Source: Paracoccaceae bacterium
GTDB lineage: Bacteria; Pseudomonadota; Alphaproteobacteria; Rhodobacterales; Rhodobacteraceae
Assembly: GCA_027013095.1 (NCBI GenBank)
Contig: JALUYI010000050.1
Coordinates: 1-36,239, forward strand
Direction: 5' to 3'
Length of the DNA: 36,239 nucleotides
Both the position numbers and the translations under genes were made by a program. The notes beneath the pieces are model-generated. The model was not told the origin of the DNA. It searched no databases and saw only the letters and a program-made list of their open reading frames with translations. This document shows positions 7,803 through 16,194 of this stretch, one piece after another (the first letter of the stretch is position 1; every line of letters starts with the position of its first letter).

Positions 7803-9041
7803 ATGAACGACTATGTAATCATCTGGGACTGGCTGGAATTTGCCGTGCGCTGGCTGCATGTCATTACCGCAATCGCCTGGATCGGCTCGTCCTTCTATTT
7901 TATCGCGCTGGACCTCGGCCTGCGCCAAAGGCCGGATTTGCCCGAGGGCGTCAAAGGCGAAGAATGGCAGGTCCACGGTGGCGGCTTTTATCACATCCGG
8001 AAATATATGGTCGCGCCCGAGGCCATGCCCGAGCATCTGACTTGGTTCAAATGGGAGAGCTATGCAACCTGGTTGTCGGGCTTTACCATGCTGGTTCTGG
8101 TCTATTACGGCGGCGCCGATCTGTTCTTGGTGAACCCGAACATCTGGGACATCCCGATCCCCGAGGCGATTCTGGTCTCGCTGGCCTCTCTGGCCATTGG
8201 GTGGATCATTTACGATCTGATTTGCAAAAGCAAATTCGGAAATGATAACAGACGATTGATGATCTTTCTTTATGTTGTTCTCGTGGGCATCGCGTGGGGC
8301 TATACCCATATGTTTACGGGCCGCGCCGCGTTCCTGCATTTGGGCGCTTTTACTGCCACGATCATGACCGCAAATGTCTTTTTCATCATCATCCCGAACC
8401 AGAAAATCGTTGTCGCCGACCTCAAGGCCGGACGGGTGCCGGATCCCAAATATGGGCGCATCGCCAAGCAACGATCGACTCACAATAATTATCTGACTCT
8501 GCCAGTGATTTTCTTTATGCTATCAACGCATTACCCGCTGGCCTTCGCAACGCACTTTAATTGGGTAATTGCTGCTCTGGTGTTCCTGATCGGGGTGACG
8601 ATACGACATTATTTCAACACCATTCATGCCCGCAAAGGCCAACCGAACTGGACCTGGGCGGTGGCCGCGATCCTGTTCATCGTGATGGCTTGGCTCTCCA
8701 GTGAGCCGCGCGTCCTGACCAAGGCCGAGGCTGACGGTACCGTCAAACTGTCCGCCTTTGCCACCAAGCTGGCCGCGTCGGACAAGTTCTCGGATGTTGC
8801 CGATGTGGTCATGGGGCGCTGCTCGATGTGCCATGCGCGCGATCCCGGTTATGATGGCATCCATCAGGCGCCCAAGGGCGTGCTGCTGGAAACCGAAAGC
8901 GAGATCGCCGCGCGCGGGCGCCAGATCTATCTGGAAGCGGGAATCAGCCACGCCATGCCGCCCGCCAATGCATCCTTCATGGAGCCCGCCGAACGCAAGC
9001 TGATCAAGGCATGGTTCGAAGAGACGGCCTCGGGGGCCTGA
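7803..9041 (+). CDS. puuD: Urate hydroxylase PuuD, membrane protein with cytochrome c domain
   Basis: This 412-residue protein has about eight predicted transmembrane segments in residues 12-300 (for example 12-35, 88-110, 150-170, 176-197, 284-300). A C-terminal periplasmic cytochrome c domain carries the haem-binding CSMCH at 340-344; Met385 in AMPPAN is a likely axial ligand. PuuD-type proteins oxidise urate to 5-hydroxyisourate and pass electrons to the respiratory chain, instead of using soluble cofactor-free uricase. Length and domain order match the family. Other purine-catabolism genes are not adjacent. The 243-base gap upstream (7560-7802) contains two TTGACA hexamers (7724, 7757) but no convincing -10 partner. 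Confidence 0.9.
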   Translation: MNDYVIIWDWLEFAVRWLHVITAIAWIGSSFYFIALDLGLRQRPDLPEGVKGEEWQVHGGGFYHIRKYMVAPEAMPEHLTWFKWESYATWLSGFTMLVLVYYGGADLFLVNPNIWDIPIPEAILVSLASLAIGWIIYDLICKSKFGNDNRRLMIFLYVVLVGIAWGYTHMFTGRAAFLHLGAFTATIMTANVFFIIIPNQKIVVADLKAGRVPDPKYGRIAKQRSTHNNYLTLPVIFFMLSTHYPLAFATHFNWVIAALVFLIGVTIRHYFNTIHARKGQPNWTWAVAAILFIVMAWLSSEPRVLTKAEADGTVKLSAFATKLAASDKFSDVADVVMGRCSMCHARDPGYDGIHQAPKGVLLETESEIAARGRQIYLEAGISHAMPPANASFMEPAERKLIKAWFEETASGA

Positions 9042-9073
9042 GATTCCGCTGAAAAAACAGAAAATCTTTGGTA

Positions 9074-9088
9074 TTAATCGAAGGTTCA
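9074..9088 (+). promoter_or_regulatory. CtrA-like binding box upstream of motB
   Basis: TTAA-N7-TTCA followed by C has one mismatch to the alphaproteobacterial CtrA consensus TTAA-N7-TTAAC. It lies 48 bases before the motB start. CtrA activates flagellar genes in Rhodobacterales, which fits the location. The function is inferred. Confidence 0.5.
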
Positions 9089-9135
9089 CCGATTCCTGAT
9101 AGGCCGGTCCCGTAGGGTTGAGGTTTCGGGGCAGC

Positions 9136-10005
9136 ATGGCAGACAAGGGCGACATCGCGCCGGTTGTAGTCAATATAATCAAGCGCAAGAAAATCATCGC
9201 CGGTGGCGGGCATCACGGCGGTGCGTGGAAGGTTGCCTATGCGGACTTTGTCACCGCGATGATGGCCTTTTTCATGCTGATGTGGCTGATGAATGCCACC
9301 ACCGAAAAGCAGCGCAAAGGTCTGGCCGATTACTTTGCCCCATCGGTCACTGTCAGCCGGGTTTCGGGAGGCGGAAGTGGTCTGTTCGGGGGTGACAGTA
9401 TGTTCGCCGAACACACCCTTGCAAAGAATGGGACCGGCGGGAGGAAAGTCGCACCACGTGGCAAAAATCGGGCCCGGGGCCACACCGGGGTTGCCACGGA
9501 CAGTGTTGAGCAGCAGCGCGAGGCGATGGTTAAACAGGCGCTGGACAAAAAATTGCTGGGCAATAGCGGCGACAGCAATCTTGCGGATGAGTTGAAAAAA
9601 CACATCCGCTCACGCGTGACTGACGAAGGGCTAGTGATCGAACTCTTTGACCTACCCGGGCGACCCCTGTTTCCTCCCCGGTCAACGACGCCAACCCGTC
9701 TGATGCGCCGCCTTGTGTCCATGATCTCTGATGTCTTCAGAATCACCCCCAACAAGATTGCCGTTTCCGGCTTTGTCCGCTCTTATCCCATTGTATTAAG
9801 GAAAAATCCCGGCTGGGACCTGTCCTCGGCCCGCGCCCAGAGGGTCCGCAAGATGCTGTTGGCCGCGGGAACCGCCAAGGCGCGAATTGCCCGGGTCACC
9901 AGCTGGGCGGACCACCGGCCTGAGGTCAAAAACCCGATGGCCGTGCGAAACAACCGGATCGAGATCACCCTTTTGCGCAGCGATCGGGCCGCGACAGGAA
10001 AATAA
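9136..10005 (+). CDS. motB: Flagellar motor stator protein MotB
   Basis: The protein has 289 residues. An N-terminal basic stretch precedes one transmembrane segment (about 35-54, YADFVTAMMAFFMLMWLM) with the conserved proton-channel Asp37. A linker and an OmpA-like peptidoglycan-binding domain follow (about 160-285), with the conserved Arg of LSSARAQRVRKML and RNNRIEI. MotB pairs with MotA to drive flagellar rotation, anchored to the cell wall. The usual G-H-(T/I)-x motif of the OmpA domain reads G-F-V-R here. The start at 9136 (MADKGDIAPVV) is preferred over the ATG at 9118 because it fits family N termini. motA is not in the window. flgE follows after an 84-base gap. Confidence 0.9.
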   Translation: MADKGDIAPVVVNIIKRKKIIAGGGHHGGAWKVAYADFVTAMMAFFMLMWLMNATTEKQRKGLADYFAPSVTVSRVSGGGSGLFGGDSMFAEHTLAKNGTGGRKVAPRGKNRARGHTGVATDSVEQQREAMVKQALDKKLLGNSGDSNLADELKKHIRSRVTDEGLVIELFDLPGRPLFPPRSTTPTRLMRRLVSMISDVFRITPNKIAVSGFVRSYPIVLRKNPGWDLSSARAQRVRKMLLAAGTAKARIARVTSWADHRPEVKNPMAVRNNRIEITLLRSDRAATGK

Positions 10006-10022
10006 GAATAAGGTTTTATTTG

Positions 10023-10037
10023 TTAGCGGCTTTTTAA
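10023..10037 (+). promoter_or_regulatory. CtrA-like binding box upstream of flgE
   Basis: TTAG-N7-TTAA, followed by C, has one mismatch to the CtrA consensus TTAA-N7-TTAAC. It sits 52 bases before the flgE start codon, in a short A+T-rich gap after motB. It implies a separate CtrA-dependent promoter for flgE-K-L-I. Confidence 0.55.
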
Positions 10038-10089
10038 CCTGACGCCCGCATCATCCCAGGGAACAAGTGATGCAGCAGAAAGGTGCAAC

Positions 10090-11391
10090 ATGACCATATC
10101 CTCCTCCTTGCTTGCCGGTGTCGCCGGTTTGAACGTGAACGCAAGCCGACTTGCGACCATCTCGGACAATATCGCCAACTCTTCGACCTTCGGATACAAA
10201 CGCATGGTCGCAGATTTTGATTCGCTGGTTCTGGATTCCGGCCACGGGTCATATTCTGCTGGCGGAGTCAGGGTCTCTACACATCGCGAAATCAGCAGAG
10301 CGGGGCCGCTGATCACAACCGACAACCCGACGGACCTTGCCATTGACGGTCGCGGGATGATCCCGGTCACCAGCGCCGCATCGTTAAAGGGAACGTCGGG
10401 CACGCATCCCACCATGCTGGTGACGACCGGCTCCTTCCGCCCCGATGCCGATGGCCTGCTGAAGACCGAAAGCGGTCAGGTCCTTCTTGGCTGGCCAGCA
10501 AAATCCGACGGCTCGATCCCGCCTTATCCACGCGATACGTTCGATGGTCTCCAGCCGATCTCGGTCAAGAAAAACCAGTTTGCCGGTGACCCCTCGACAA
10601 CCATCAATCTTGGTTTGAACCTGCCGGCAACCGCCACCAAGGCGGGGGCCACTGGCAGAGCGCGTGATTTGTCGGTCGAATATTTTGGCAATCTTGGCAC
10701 GTCAGAATCGCTCAATTTTTCCTTTACCCCAACTGTTCCGGCCAACGGGCAGTCCAACACCTGGACCATGGAGATCAAGGACTCGGCTTCGGGTGGGGCC
10801 AGTGTCGGACGTTATAAGGTCACATTTGACAACACCCGGGGCGCGGGGGGGACGATTTCCAGCATTACGAATCTCTCCGGTGGGGCGTATGATCCGACAA
10901 GCGGAAAAATCGCCCTGACAGTCGCGGGCGGCCCGCTTTCGGTGGAAATCGGAAAGCCGGGGGCAACCGGCGGCATGACGCAACTCTCCAGCAGCTTCGC
11001 GCCAACTTCGATTACAAAGGATGGCTCACCGGTCGGGACGCTTTCAACTGTCGAGGTGGATCCGAACGGTTTTGTCAACGCTGTCTACAACACCGGGTTT
11101 ACTCGCACCATCTATCAAGTTCCCTTAGTCGATGTTCCCAATCCGAACGGGCTGATTTCACTCGATAATCAGGCCTTTCAACTGTCCTCGCAGAGCGGCC
11201 CGTTTTTTCTGTGGCAGCCGGGCGACGGTCCGGCCGGTAAGATGGTCGGAAATTCGCGTGAGGAATCCTCGACCGATGTCGCCGCCGAACTGACCCAGTT
11301 GATTCAGACCCAGAGGGCCTATTCGTCCAACGCAAAGATCATCCAGACAGTTGATCAGATGCTGCAACAAACCACGAATATCAAAAGATAA
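10090..11391 (+). CDS. flgE: Flagellar hook protein FlgE
   Basis: This 433-residue protein builds the curved extracellular hook between rod and filament. The N terminus has the axial-protein signature (SSLLAGVAGLNVNASRLATISDNIANSSTFGYKR), followed by DLAIDGRGMIPV. The C terminus has the FlgE coiled-coil pattern (SSTDVAAELTQLIQTQRAYSSNAKIIQTVDQMLQ). There is no signal peptide, as expected for export through the flagellar type III apparatus. AAAGGTG provides a ribosome binding site. The gene heads a run flgE-flgK-flgL-flgI of closely spaced genes. Confidence 0.94.
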   Translation: MTISSSLLAGVAGLNVNASRLATISDNIANSSTFGYKRMVADFDSLVLDSGHGSYSAGGVRVSTHREISRAGPLITTDNPTDLAIDGRGMIPVTSAASLKGTSGTHPTMLVTTGSFRPDADGLLKTESGQVLLGWPAKSDGSIPPYPRDTFDGLQPISVKKNQFAGDPSTTINLGLNLPATATKAGATGRARDLSVEYFGNLGTSESLNFSFTPTVPANGQSNTWTMEIKDSASGGASVGRYKVTFDNTRGAGGTISSITNLSGGAYDPTSGKIALTVAGGPLSVEIGKPGATGGMTQLSSSFAPTSITKDGSPVGTLSTVEVDPNGFVNAVYNTGFTRTIYQVPLVDVPNPNGLISLDNQAFQLSSQSGPFFLWQPGDGPAGKMVGNSREESSTDVAAELTQLIQTQRAYSSNAKIIQTVDQMLQQTTNIKR

Positions 11392-11414
11392 CAATCAGAT
11401 AGAAACGTCTTAGG

Positions 11415-12872
11415 ATGAGCATCTCTGCCACGCTTTTCAACGCCTACACGGGTCTCGTTGCCGCGTCCCGGACGGCAGAGGTGATCTCTGACAATGTCGC
11501 CAATGCCAAGACGCCGGGTTTTGGGCGCCGCAGCGTGGTTCTTGCTGCCAGCTCGATAGATGGACGAGGCACGGGCGTGCGCGTGCTAAAGATCGAGCGA
11601 ACCGTAAATGCCATTGCCCAATCCGATCGGCGCCTTGCCGAGGCCGATCTGGCCGGGAGTAGAGCCAAATCCGAAATGCTGACCCGGTTGGAAAAGGCGT
11701 TCGGTCTCCCCGGCGAGAAAGGGTCTTTGTCAGACCGTGTTGTGACCCTTGAAAAAGCCCTGACCTCGGCCCAGAGCCGCCCTGATTCACAGGTCCGGCT
11801 GCAAAATGTCCTCTACGCAGCGACCGATCTTGCCGGCCGGCTAAATGATCTGTCAAAAACCGTGCAATCCGAACGCATGCGCGCTGACAGTGGCATCGCG
11901 AAACAGGTCAATTTGCTCAACAAGACGCTGACCCAGATCGAAAAAATCGATCAAACCATCCGCGTTCAGATTGGTTCGGGGCAGAATGCAAATGGCCTGA
12001 TCGACCAGCGTCAGGTTCTGATCGACCGAATCACCGGCATCATCCCGATCAAGACCTACCCGCGACCAAAGGGCCAGATTGCCCTCATCACCACGGGGGG
12101 CGCCATCCTTCTTGATGGCACACGTGCCAAACTCGGGTTCTCGGCGGTGGGCGTGATCACGCCGGACATGACCGTGGGATCCGGGGCATTGTCTGGCCTG
12201 ACCCTGAATGGAAGACCGATTCCCACCGCCACAGGGACCGGCCCCATAGATGGGGGGTCACTTTCTCAGCTGTTTGAAATCCGCGACAAAACCGCGGTTG
12301 ATGCGGGGGCGCAACTCGACGCTGTCGCCCGAAATCTGGTCGAAAGATTTCAGGCATCGGGTCTGGATTCCACGCTGTCAGCGACTCAGGCCGGGTTGTT
12401 CACCGATGGAGGCGCTCGATTCCAGTCCGCCAACGAGGTGGGCCTCGCGCAGCGTCTGGCGGTAAACCACGCCGCGGATCCCTCAAAAGGAGGAGCGCTA
12501 TGGCGCCTGCGCGACGGTCTCGGGGCGACATCACCGGGCAATAGCGGAAATGCAGACCTGATCACAGGGCTTCTTAACACGCTGCAATCCCTGAAGCCCA
12601 GCCTCTCCGGCCATTTCACCGGCACGAGCCAGAGCTTTTCCGCGCTTGTCGGGGCGGTTGTTGCCGAAACCGGTGCTGACCGTCTTGTTGCCGATGATAC
12701 GCAAAGCTTTGCCCGGGCGCGGGTCGAGGGTCTGAAGGCCACCGAGGCCGACAGTGGGGTGAATACGGACCGGCAGATGGAAAAACTGCTGCTCGTTGAA
12801 AAGGCATATGCCGCCAATGCGCGGGTCGTCTCAACCGCGAATACCATGTTAAAAACATTGATGGATTTGTAA
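11415..12872 (+). CDS. flgK: Hook-filament junction protein FlgK (HAP1)
   Basis: The 485-residue protein joins hook to filament. The N terminus (LFNAYTGLVAASRTAEVISDNVANAKTPGFGRR) and C terminus (GVNTDRQMEKLLLVEKAYAANARVVSTANTMLKTLMDL) are the paired axial helices of FlgK. The middle holds a long helical section (about 90-190). The gene starts 23 bases after flgE and ends one base before flgL. The ribosome binding site is weak, so translational coupling with flgE is plausible. Confidence 0.92.
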   Translation: MSISATLFNAYTGLVAASRTAEVISDNVANAKTPGFGRRSVVLAASSIDGRGTGVRVLKIERTVNAIAQSDRRLAEADLAGSRAKSEMLTRLEKAFGLPGEKGSLSDRVVTLEKALTSAQSRPDSQVRLQNVLYAATDLAGRLNDLSKTVQSERMRADSGIAKQVNLLNKTLTQIEKIDQTIRVQIGSGQNANGLIDQRQVLIDRITGIIPIKTYPRPKGQIALITTGGAILLDGTRAKLGFSAVGVITPDMTVGSGALSGLTLNGRPIPTATGTGPIDGGSLSQLFEIRDKTAVDAGAQLDAVARNLVERFQASGLDSTLSATQAGLFTDGGARFQSANEVGLAQRLAVNHAADPSKGGALWRLRDGLGATSPGNSGNADLITGLLNTLQSLKPSLSGHFTGTSQSFSALVGAVVAETGADRLVADDTQSFARARVEGLKATEADSGVNTDRQMEKLLLVEKAYAANARVVSTANTMLKTLMDL

Positions 12873-12873
12873 C

Positions 12874-13884
12874 ATGAGCTTCTCCTCAGTGGGTGATCTG
12901 TCCAGCACGCTACGGTTCCGTTACCTCGACGCCCGCGTCAGCAAGCGTCTTCGCGAGCTCAGTCAGGAGGTGGTATCCGGCACGGCCAGCGACATTACGA
13001 AAAAAATCGACGGGGGCGTTGATTTGCTCGGGGATCTGCAGCGCTCGGCGGCGTTACTGAAAACCTATCAACAGAACGGAACCGAGATGTCAACGCGTGG
13101 TCAGGCCATGCAGGTCGCGCTTGAAAAATTGCAAAACGGCGCCCAAAAGCTGGGCCATACCCTAGCGATCCATATGGGGCCGACGACGCAGACATCGATT
13201 TTTGTCGAGACGCGGGCGGCTGAAAACGGCTTTCGTGCGGCAATCGGGACGCTGAATACTCAGATCGCAGGTCAGACCCTTTTTTCGGGCCAAGCGTTTC
13301 AATCGCCTGCGGTAAAATCTGCCGACAAAATTCTGGATGATCTGCAGGCACTTACCGCTGGTGCCGTCAGCGCCAGCCAGGTCCAGTCCATTCTCGACCG
13401 ATATTTTGACGATCCCGCCGGGGGCTACATGTCCGGGGCCTACCTTGGGACCGGCCGCACCGCCAACCCGGTTCGCATTTCCGAGACTGAGTCCGCATCA
13501 TTTCCACAAACCGCTGCCGATCCGAAAATAAGAAAGGCCCTCAAGGGGATGGCCATGGCCGCGCTTCTTGGGCGTGGTGTTCTTTCTGGTCGGAACGCCG
13601 AAAAATCCCGCCTTCTTGCGCAGGCAGGAACGATATTGATGACCGCCAATGACGGCTTGACCTCGATGCGCGCATCCATTGGCGTTCAGCAGGAACGGAT
13701 TGATACTGTTCGAGCCGAAAACAGCGCGCGGGCCAGCAAGACCCAGTCGAGAATATCAGATATGATCTCGGTCGACGGCTATAAAGCCGCCACCGATTTC
13801 AAGGCCGCCCAACTGCAATTGGAGTCGCTGTTCGTGACCACTTCCCGCCTTTCAAAACTGTCGCTGACAAACTATATCAGATGA
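12874..13884 (+). CDS. flgL: Hook-filament junction protein FlgL (HAP3)
   Basis: The protein has 336 residues and is flagellin-like. The N-terminal helix (SSTLRFRYLDARVSKRLRELSQEVVSGTASD) and the C-terminal helix (YKAATDFKAAQLQLESLFVTTSRLSKLSLTNYIR) form the paired axial domain. It follows flgK with one intervening base and overlaps flgI by four bases (ATGA), so translation is coupled. Position immediately after flgK supports FlgL rather than a flagellin. Confidence 0.88.
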   Translation: MSFSSVGDLSSTLRFRYLDARVSKRLRELSQEVVSGTASDITKKIDGGVDLLGDLQRSAALLKTYQQNGTEMSTRGQAMQVALEKLQNGAQKLGHTLAIHMGPTTQTSIFVETRAAENGFRAAIGTLNTQIAGQTLFSGQAFQSPAVKSADKILDDLQALTAGAVSASQVQSILDRYFDDPAGGYMSGAYLGTGRTANPVRISETESASFPQTAADPKIRKALKGMAMAALLGRGVLSGRNAEKSRLLAQAGTILMTANDGLTSMRASIGVQQERIDTVRAENSARASKTQSRISDMISVDGYKAATDFKAAQLQLESLFVTTSRLSKLSLTNYIR

Positions 13885-15014
13885 AAAAATTTCAAAAATT
13901 CGGCTGGGTATTGACACTTTTTACCCTGATGCTCGGCTCCGGTGTGATACCTGCCATCGCTCAACCGGCGCCGGTACGCATCAAGGATCTGGTCAATTTT
14001 GACGGTGTGCGCGGCAACGATCTCGTCGGTTACGGGCTTGTTGTCGGCCTGAATGGCACCGGAGACGGAGTGCGAAGCTCACCCTTCACCGAAGAAACCA
14101 TGGCAAATATCCTGGAACGTCTGGGGGTAAATGTCACGGGCGAAAAAATCAGACCGAAAAACGTTGCCGCGGTTTTTGTGACCGGAACCCTGCCCCCGTT
14201 TGCCCGCGCCGGCAGTCGGATAGATGTGACTGTTTCAACCATCGGCGACGCCAAAAGCCTCCTCGGCGGAACCCTGATATTAACCCCGATGAACGGGGCT
14301 GACGGCAAGATTTATGCCGTCGCACAAGGCCCCATTATCGCCGGTGGTGTTGCGGTCAAGGGAAAGGCCGCCTCGGTGTCTGTTGGCGTTCCAACATCGG
14401 GCTCAATCCCGTCCGGCGCGCGTGTCGAGCGGGAAATATCATTTAACTTCAATGATATGAAAACTATGCGGTTGGCCCTGCGAAACCCGGATTTCTCGAC
14501 AGCATCGAAAATTGAAGCAGCGATAAACCACGCTTTAAGGCGAAATGTTGCCCTGATGCTGGACGCAGGAACCGTGGAAATCAACGTCGCAAAATCCGGG
14601 GCCCGCTCCCCGGCCCATTTGCTCAGCCAGCTCGAGAATATTGAGGTCCGGCCAGAGCAACGGGCCCGCGTCGTTGTCGATCAGCGATCCGGCACGATCG
14701 TCCTTGGCGATGATGTGCGCATTTCCAGAGTCGCCGTGTCACAGGGAAATCTGACCCTGCGCGTACAGGAGCAGCCGCTTGTCGTTCAACCGAATCCGTT
14801 TTCGTCCAAAGGAAAACCGCTTGTTGTCCCACGAACCGACGCCAGCATTACCGAAGCTCCCGGAACCAAACTGGCCGAGGTTCGCGGGGGAACATCGCTG
14901 CTCGAAGTTATTACCGGCCTAAACGCACTCGGTGTGTCTCCGAGGGATTTGATCAGTATCCTGAAAAGTATCAAGGCTGCGGGCGCGCTACACGCCGAAT
15001 TTATCGTACAGTAG
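13881..15014 (+). CDS. flgI: Flagellar P-ring protein FlgI
   Basis: The 377-residue periplasmic protein forms the P ring around the rod in the peptidoglycan layer. A Sec signal peptide is visible (MKKFQK, hydrophobic core, AIA|QP at about 27). It is followed by the characteristic VRIKDLVNFDGVRGNDLVGYG, GLVVGLNGTGD and VTGTLPPFARAGSRIDVTVS. The C terminus (LEVITGLNALGVSPRDLISILKSIKAAGALHAEFIV) is complete. It is the last gene of the flagellar run and is convergent with mrp, 12 bases away. A 12-bp stem-loop spans its stop codon. Confidence 0.95.
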   Translation: MKKFQKFGWVLTLFTLMLGSGVIPAIAQPAPVRIKDLVNFDGVRGNDLVGYGLVVGLNGTGDGVRSSPFTEETMANILERLGVNVTGEKIRPKNVAAVFVTGTLPPFARAGSRIDVTVSTIGDAKSLLGGTLILTPMNGADGKIYAVAQGPIIAGGVAVKGKAASVSVGVPTSGSIPSGARVEREISFNFNDMKTMRLALRNPDFSTASKIEAAINHALRRNVALMLDAGTVEINVAKSGARSPAHLLSQLENIEVRPEQRARVVVDQRSGTIVLGDDVRISRVAVSQGNLTLRVQEQPLVVQPNPFSSKGKPLVVPRTDASITEAPGTKLAEVRGGTSLLEVITGLNALGVSPRDLISILKSIKAAGALHAEFIVQ

Positions 15015-15022
15015 CGCGCCCG
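14980..15022. terminator. Strong stem-loop across the flgI stop codon, probable bidirectional terminator
   Basis: Twelve perfectly paired bases (CGGGCGCGCTAC at 14980-14991 and its complement at 15011-15022) enclose a 19-base loop. It lies exactly between the convergent genes flgI and mrp and includes the flgI stop. There is no T run on either side, so it may act through Rho, or as an RNA 3'-end stabiliser, rather than as a classic intrinsic terminator. Confidence 0.5.
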
Positions 15023-15026
15023 GGAA

Positions 15027-16127
15027 TCAGGAAATATGGTCGTCTGGTAGCAATTGCGCGGCCACCCGCAGGGCGATCGACTGATAGATTTTCGCGTGTG
15101 GTCCCTCGGGTTCGGCAACCACGATTGGCGTTCCCGCATCGGAATTCAGACGAATATCCATATGCAAAGGCACCGCACCGAGGAACGGAACCTGCAGTTT
15201 TCGCGCTTCCTGTTCAGCCCCGCCGTGACCAAAGATGTCTGATGTCTCGCCACAATGCGGACAAATGAACGTGCTCATATTTTCCACAATTCCGAAAATC
15301 GGCACGTCAACATTCTTGAACATTTTCAACCCCTTGCGGGCGTCTATCAGCGCAAGATCCTGCGGAGTCGAAACAATCACCGAGCCGGTCAGCGGAACCT
15401 GTTGCGCCATGGTCAGTTGCGAATCTCCAGTTCCCGGCGGCATATCCAGAACGAGAACATCGATTTCACCCCAGTCAACTTCGCGCACCATTTGCATAAG
15501 CGCCGAGACCACCATCGGACCACGCCAGATTACCGGCGATTCCTCATCCTGAAGGAACCCCATGGACATCACCTTCAGCCCGTATTTGTCCATCGGCTTG
15601 ATCCGGTCATTCTCGATTTCCGGGCGACCGGTCATCCCCAAAAGTCGCGGCATGGAAGGGCCATAAATGTCGGCGTCCAGTAATCCGACCTTCAGGCCAA
15701 GCGCCCGAAAGGCCAAGGCCAGATTGACCGAAGTCGTTGATTTCCCAACACCACCTTTGCCCGAGGCCACCGCAAGAATGGTCCTGACACCGGGGATCGA
15801 ACCCGCTGCGGGCCGCAAATCCGGCCCCAACGCGCGCTCTTTTTTTCGCGTCAGTTTTGGCGGTTGCTGTGACGGGTTGAATTCTTCGGCCCGCGCCGCG
15901 TTGAGCGCAACCAGAACACTGTCGACACCATCCAATGAGGCCACCGCTTTTTCAGCAGCATTGCGCAATGTCCCAAGATCGCCGGTAAATGATTCAGGCA
16001 CCGAGATCGAAAAAATCACCTTGCCTTCGTTCACCACGATGTCCGACGTCATCCCCAATGAGATGATATCGCCATCAAGTCCCTCGACGGCAACTTGACT
16101 TAACTTTTCCCGAATTTTGGTTTTCAT
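15027..16127 (-). CDS. apbC: Mrp/ApbC-family iron-sulfur cluster carrier ATPase
   Basis: The protein has 366 residues from the ATG at 16127. An N-terminal MIP18/DUF59 domain (about 1-80) is followed by a MinD-like P-loop ATPase. Visible motifs are the deviant Walker A GKGGVGKS at 123-130, DADIYGPSMPRLLG (151-164) and LDMPPGTGD (228-235). The CxxC motif (Cys289-Cys292 in FICPHCGE) binds a bridging Fe-S cluster in the dimer. The family transfers Fe-S clusters to apoproteins. In-frame codons run on to 16238 but overlap cbbR and lack family similarity. A palindrome resembling the iron-regulator Irr site lies 31 bases upstream of the start. Confidence 0.93.
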   Translation of the reverse strand: MKTKIREKLSQVAVEGLDGDIISLGMTSDIVVNEGKVIFSISVPESFTGDLGTLRNAAEKAVASLDGVDSVLVALNAARAEEFNPSQQPPKLTRKKERALGPDLRPAAGSIPGVRTILAVASGKGGVGKSTTSVNLALAFRALGLKVGLLDADIYGPSMPRLLGMTGRPEIENDRIKPMDKYGLKVMSMGFLQDEESPVIWRGPMVVSALMQMVREVDWGEIDVLVLDMPPGTGDSQLTMAQQVPLTGSVIVSTPQDLALIDARKGLKMFKNVDVPIFGIVENMSTFICPHCGETSDIFGHGGAEQEARKLQVPFLGAVPLHMDIRLNSDAGTPIVVAEPEGPHAKIYQSIALRVAAQLLPDDHIS

Positions 16128-16157
16128 ATTTATGTCCCGTTCTGATTTACATGCACA

Positions 16158-16176
16158 AATTAGAATATTTCTAATT
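16158..16176. promoter_or_regulatory. ICE-like (Irr) palindrome upstream of mrp/apbC
   Basis: AATTAGAA-TAT-TTCTAATT is a perfect palindrome with 8-base arms. Its core TTAGAA-N3-TTCTAA equals the iron control element bound by the haem-sensing regulator Irr in alphaproteobacteria. It lies in the 67-base gap between cbbR and mrp, 31 bases before the mrp start. It suggests iron-dependent control of the Fe-S carrier. Binding is inferred from the motif. Confidence 0.6.
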
Positions 16177-16194
16177 AATAAACAAGCCTGCTCG

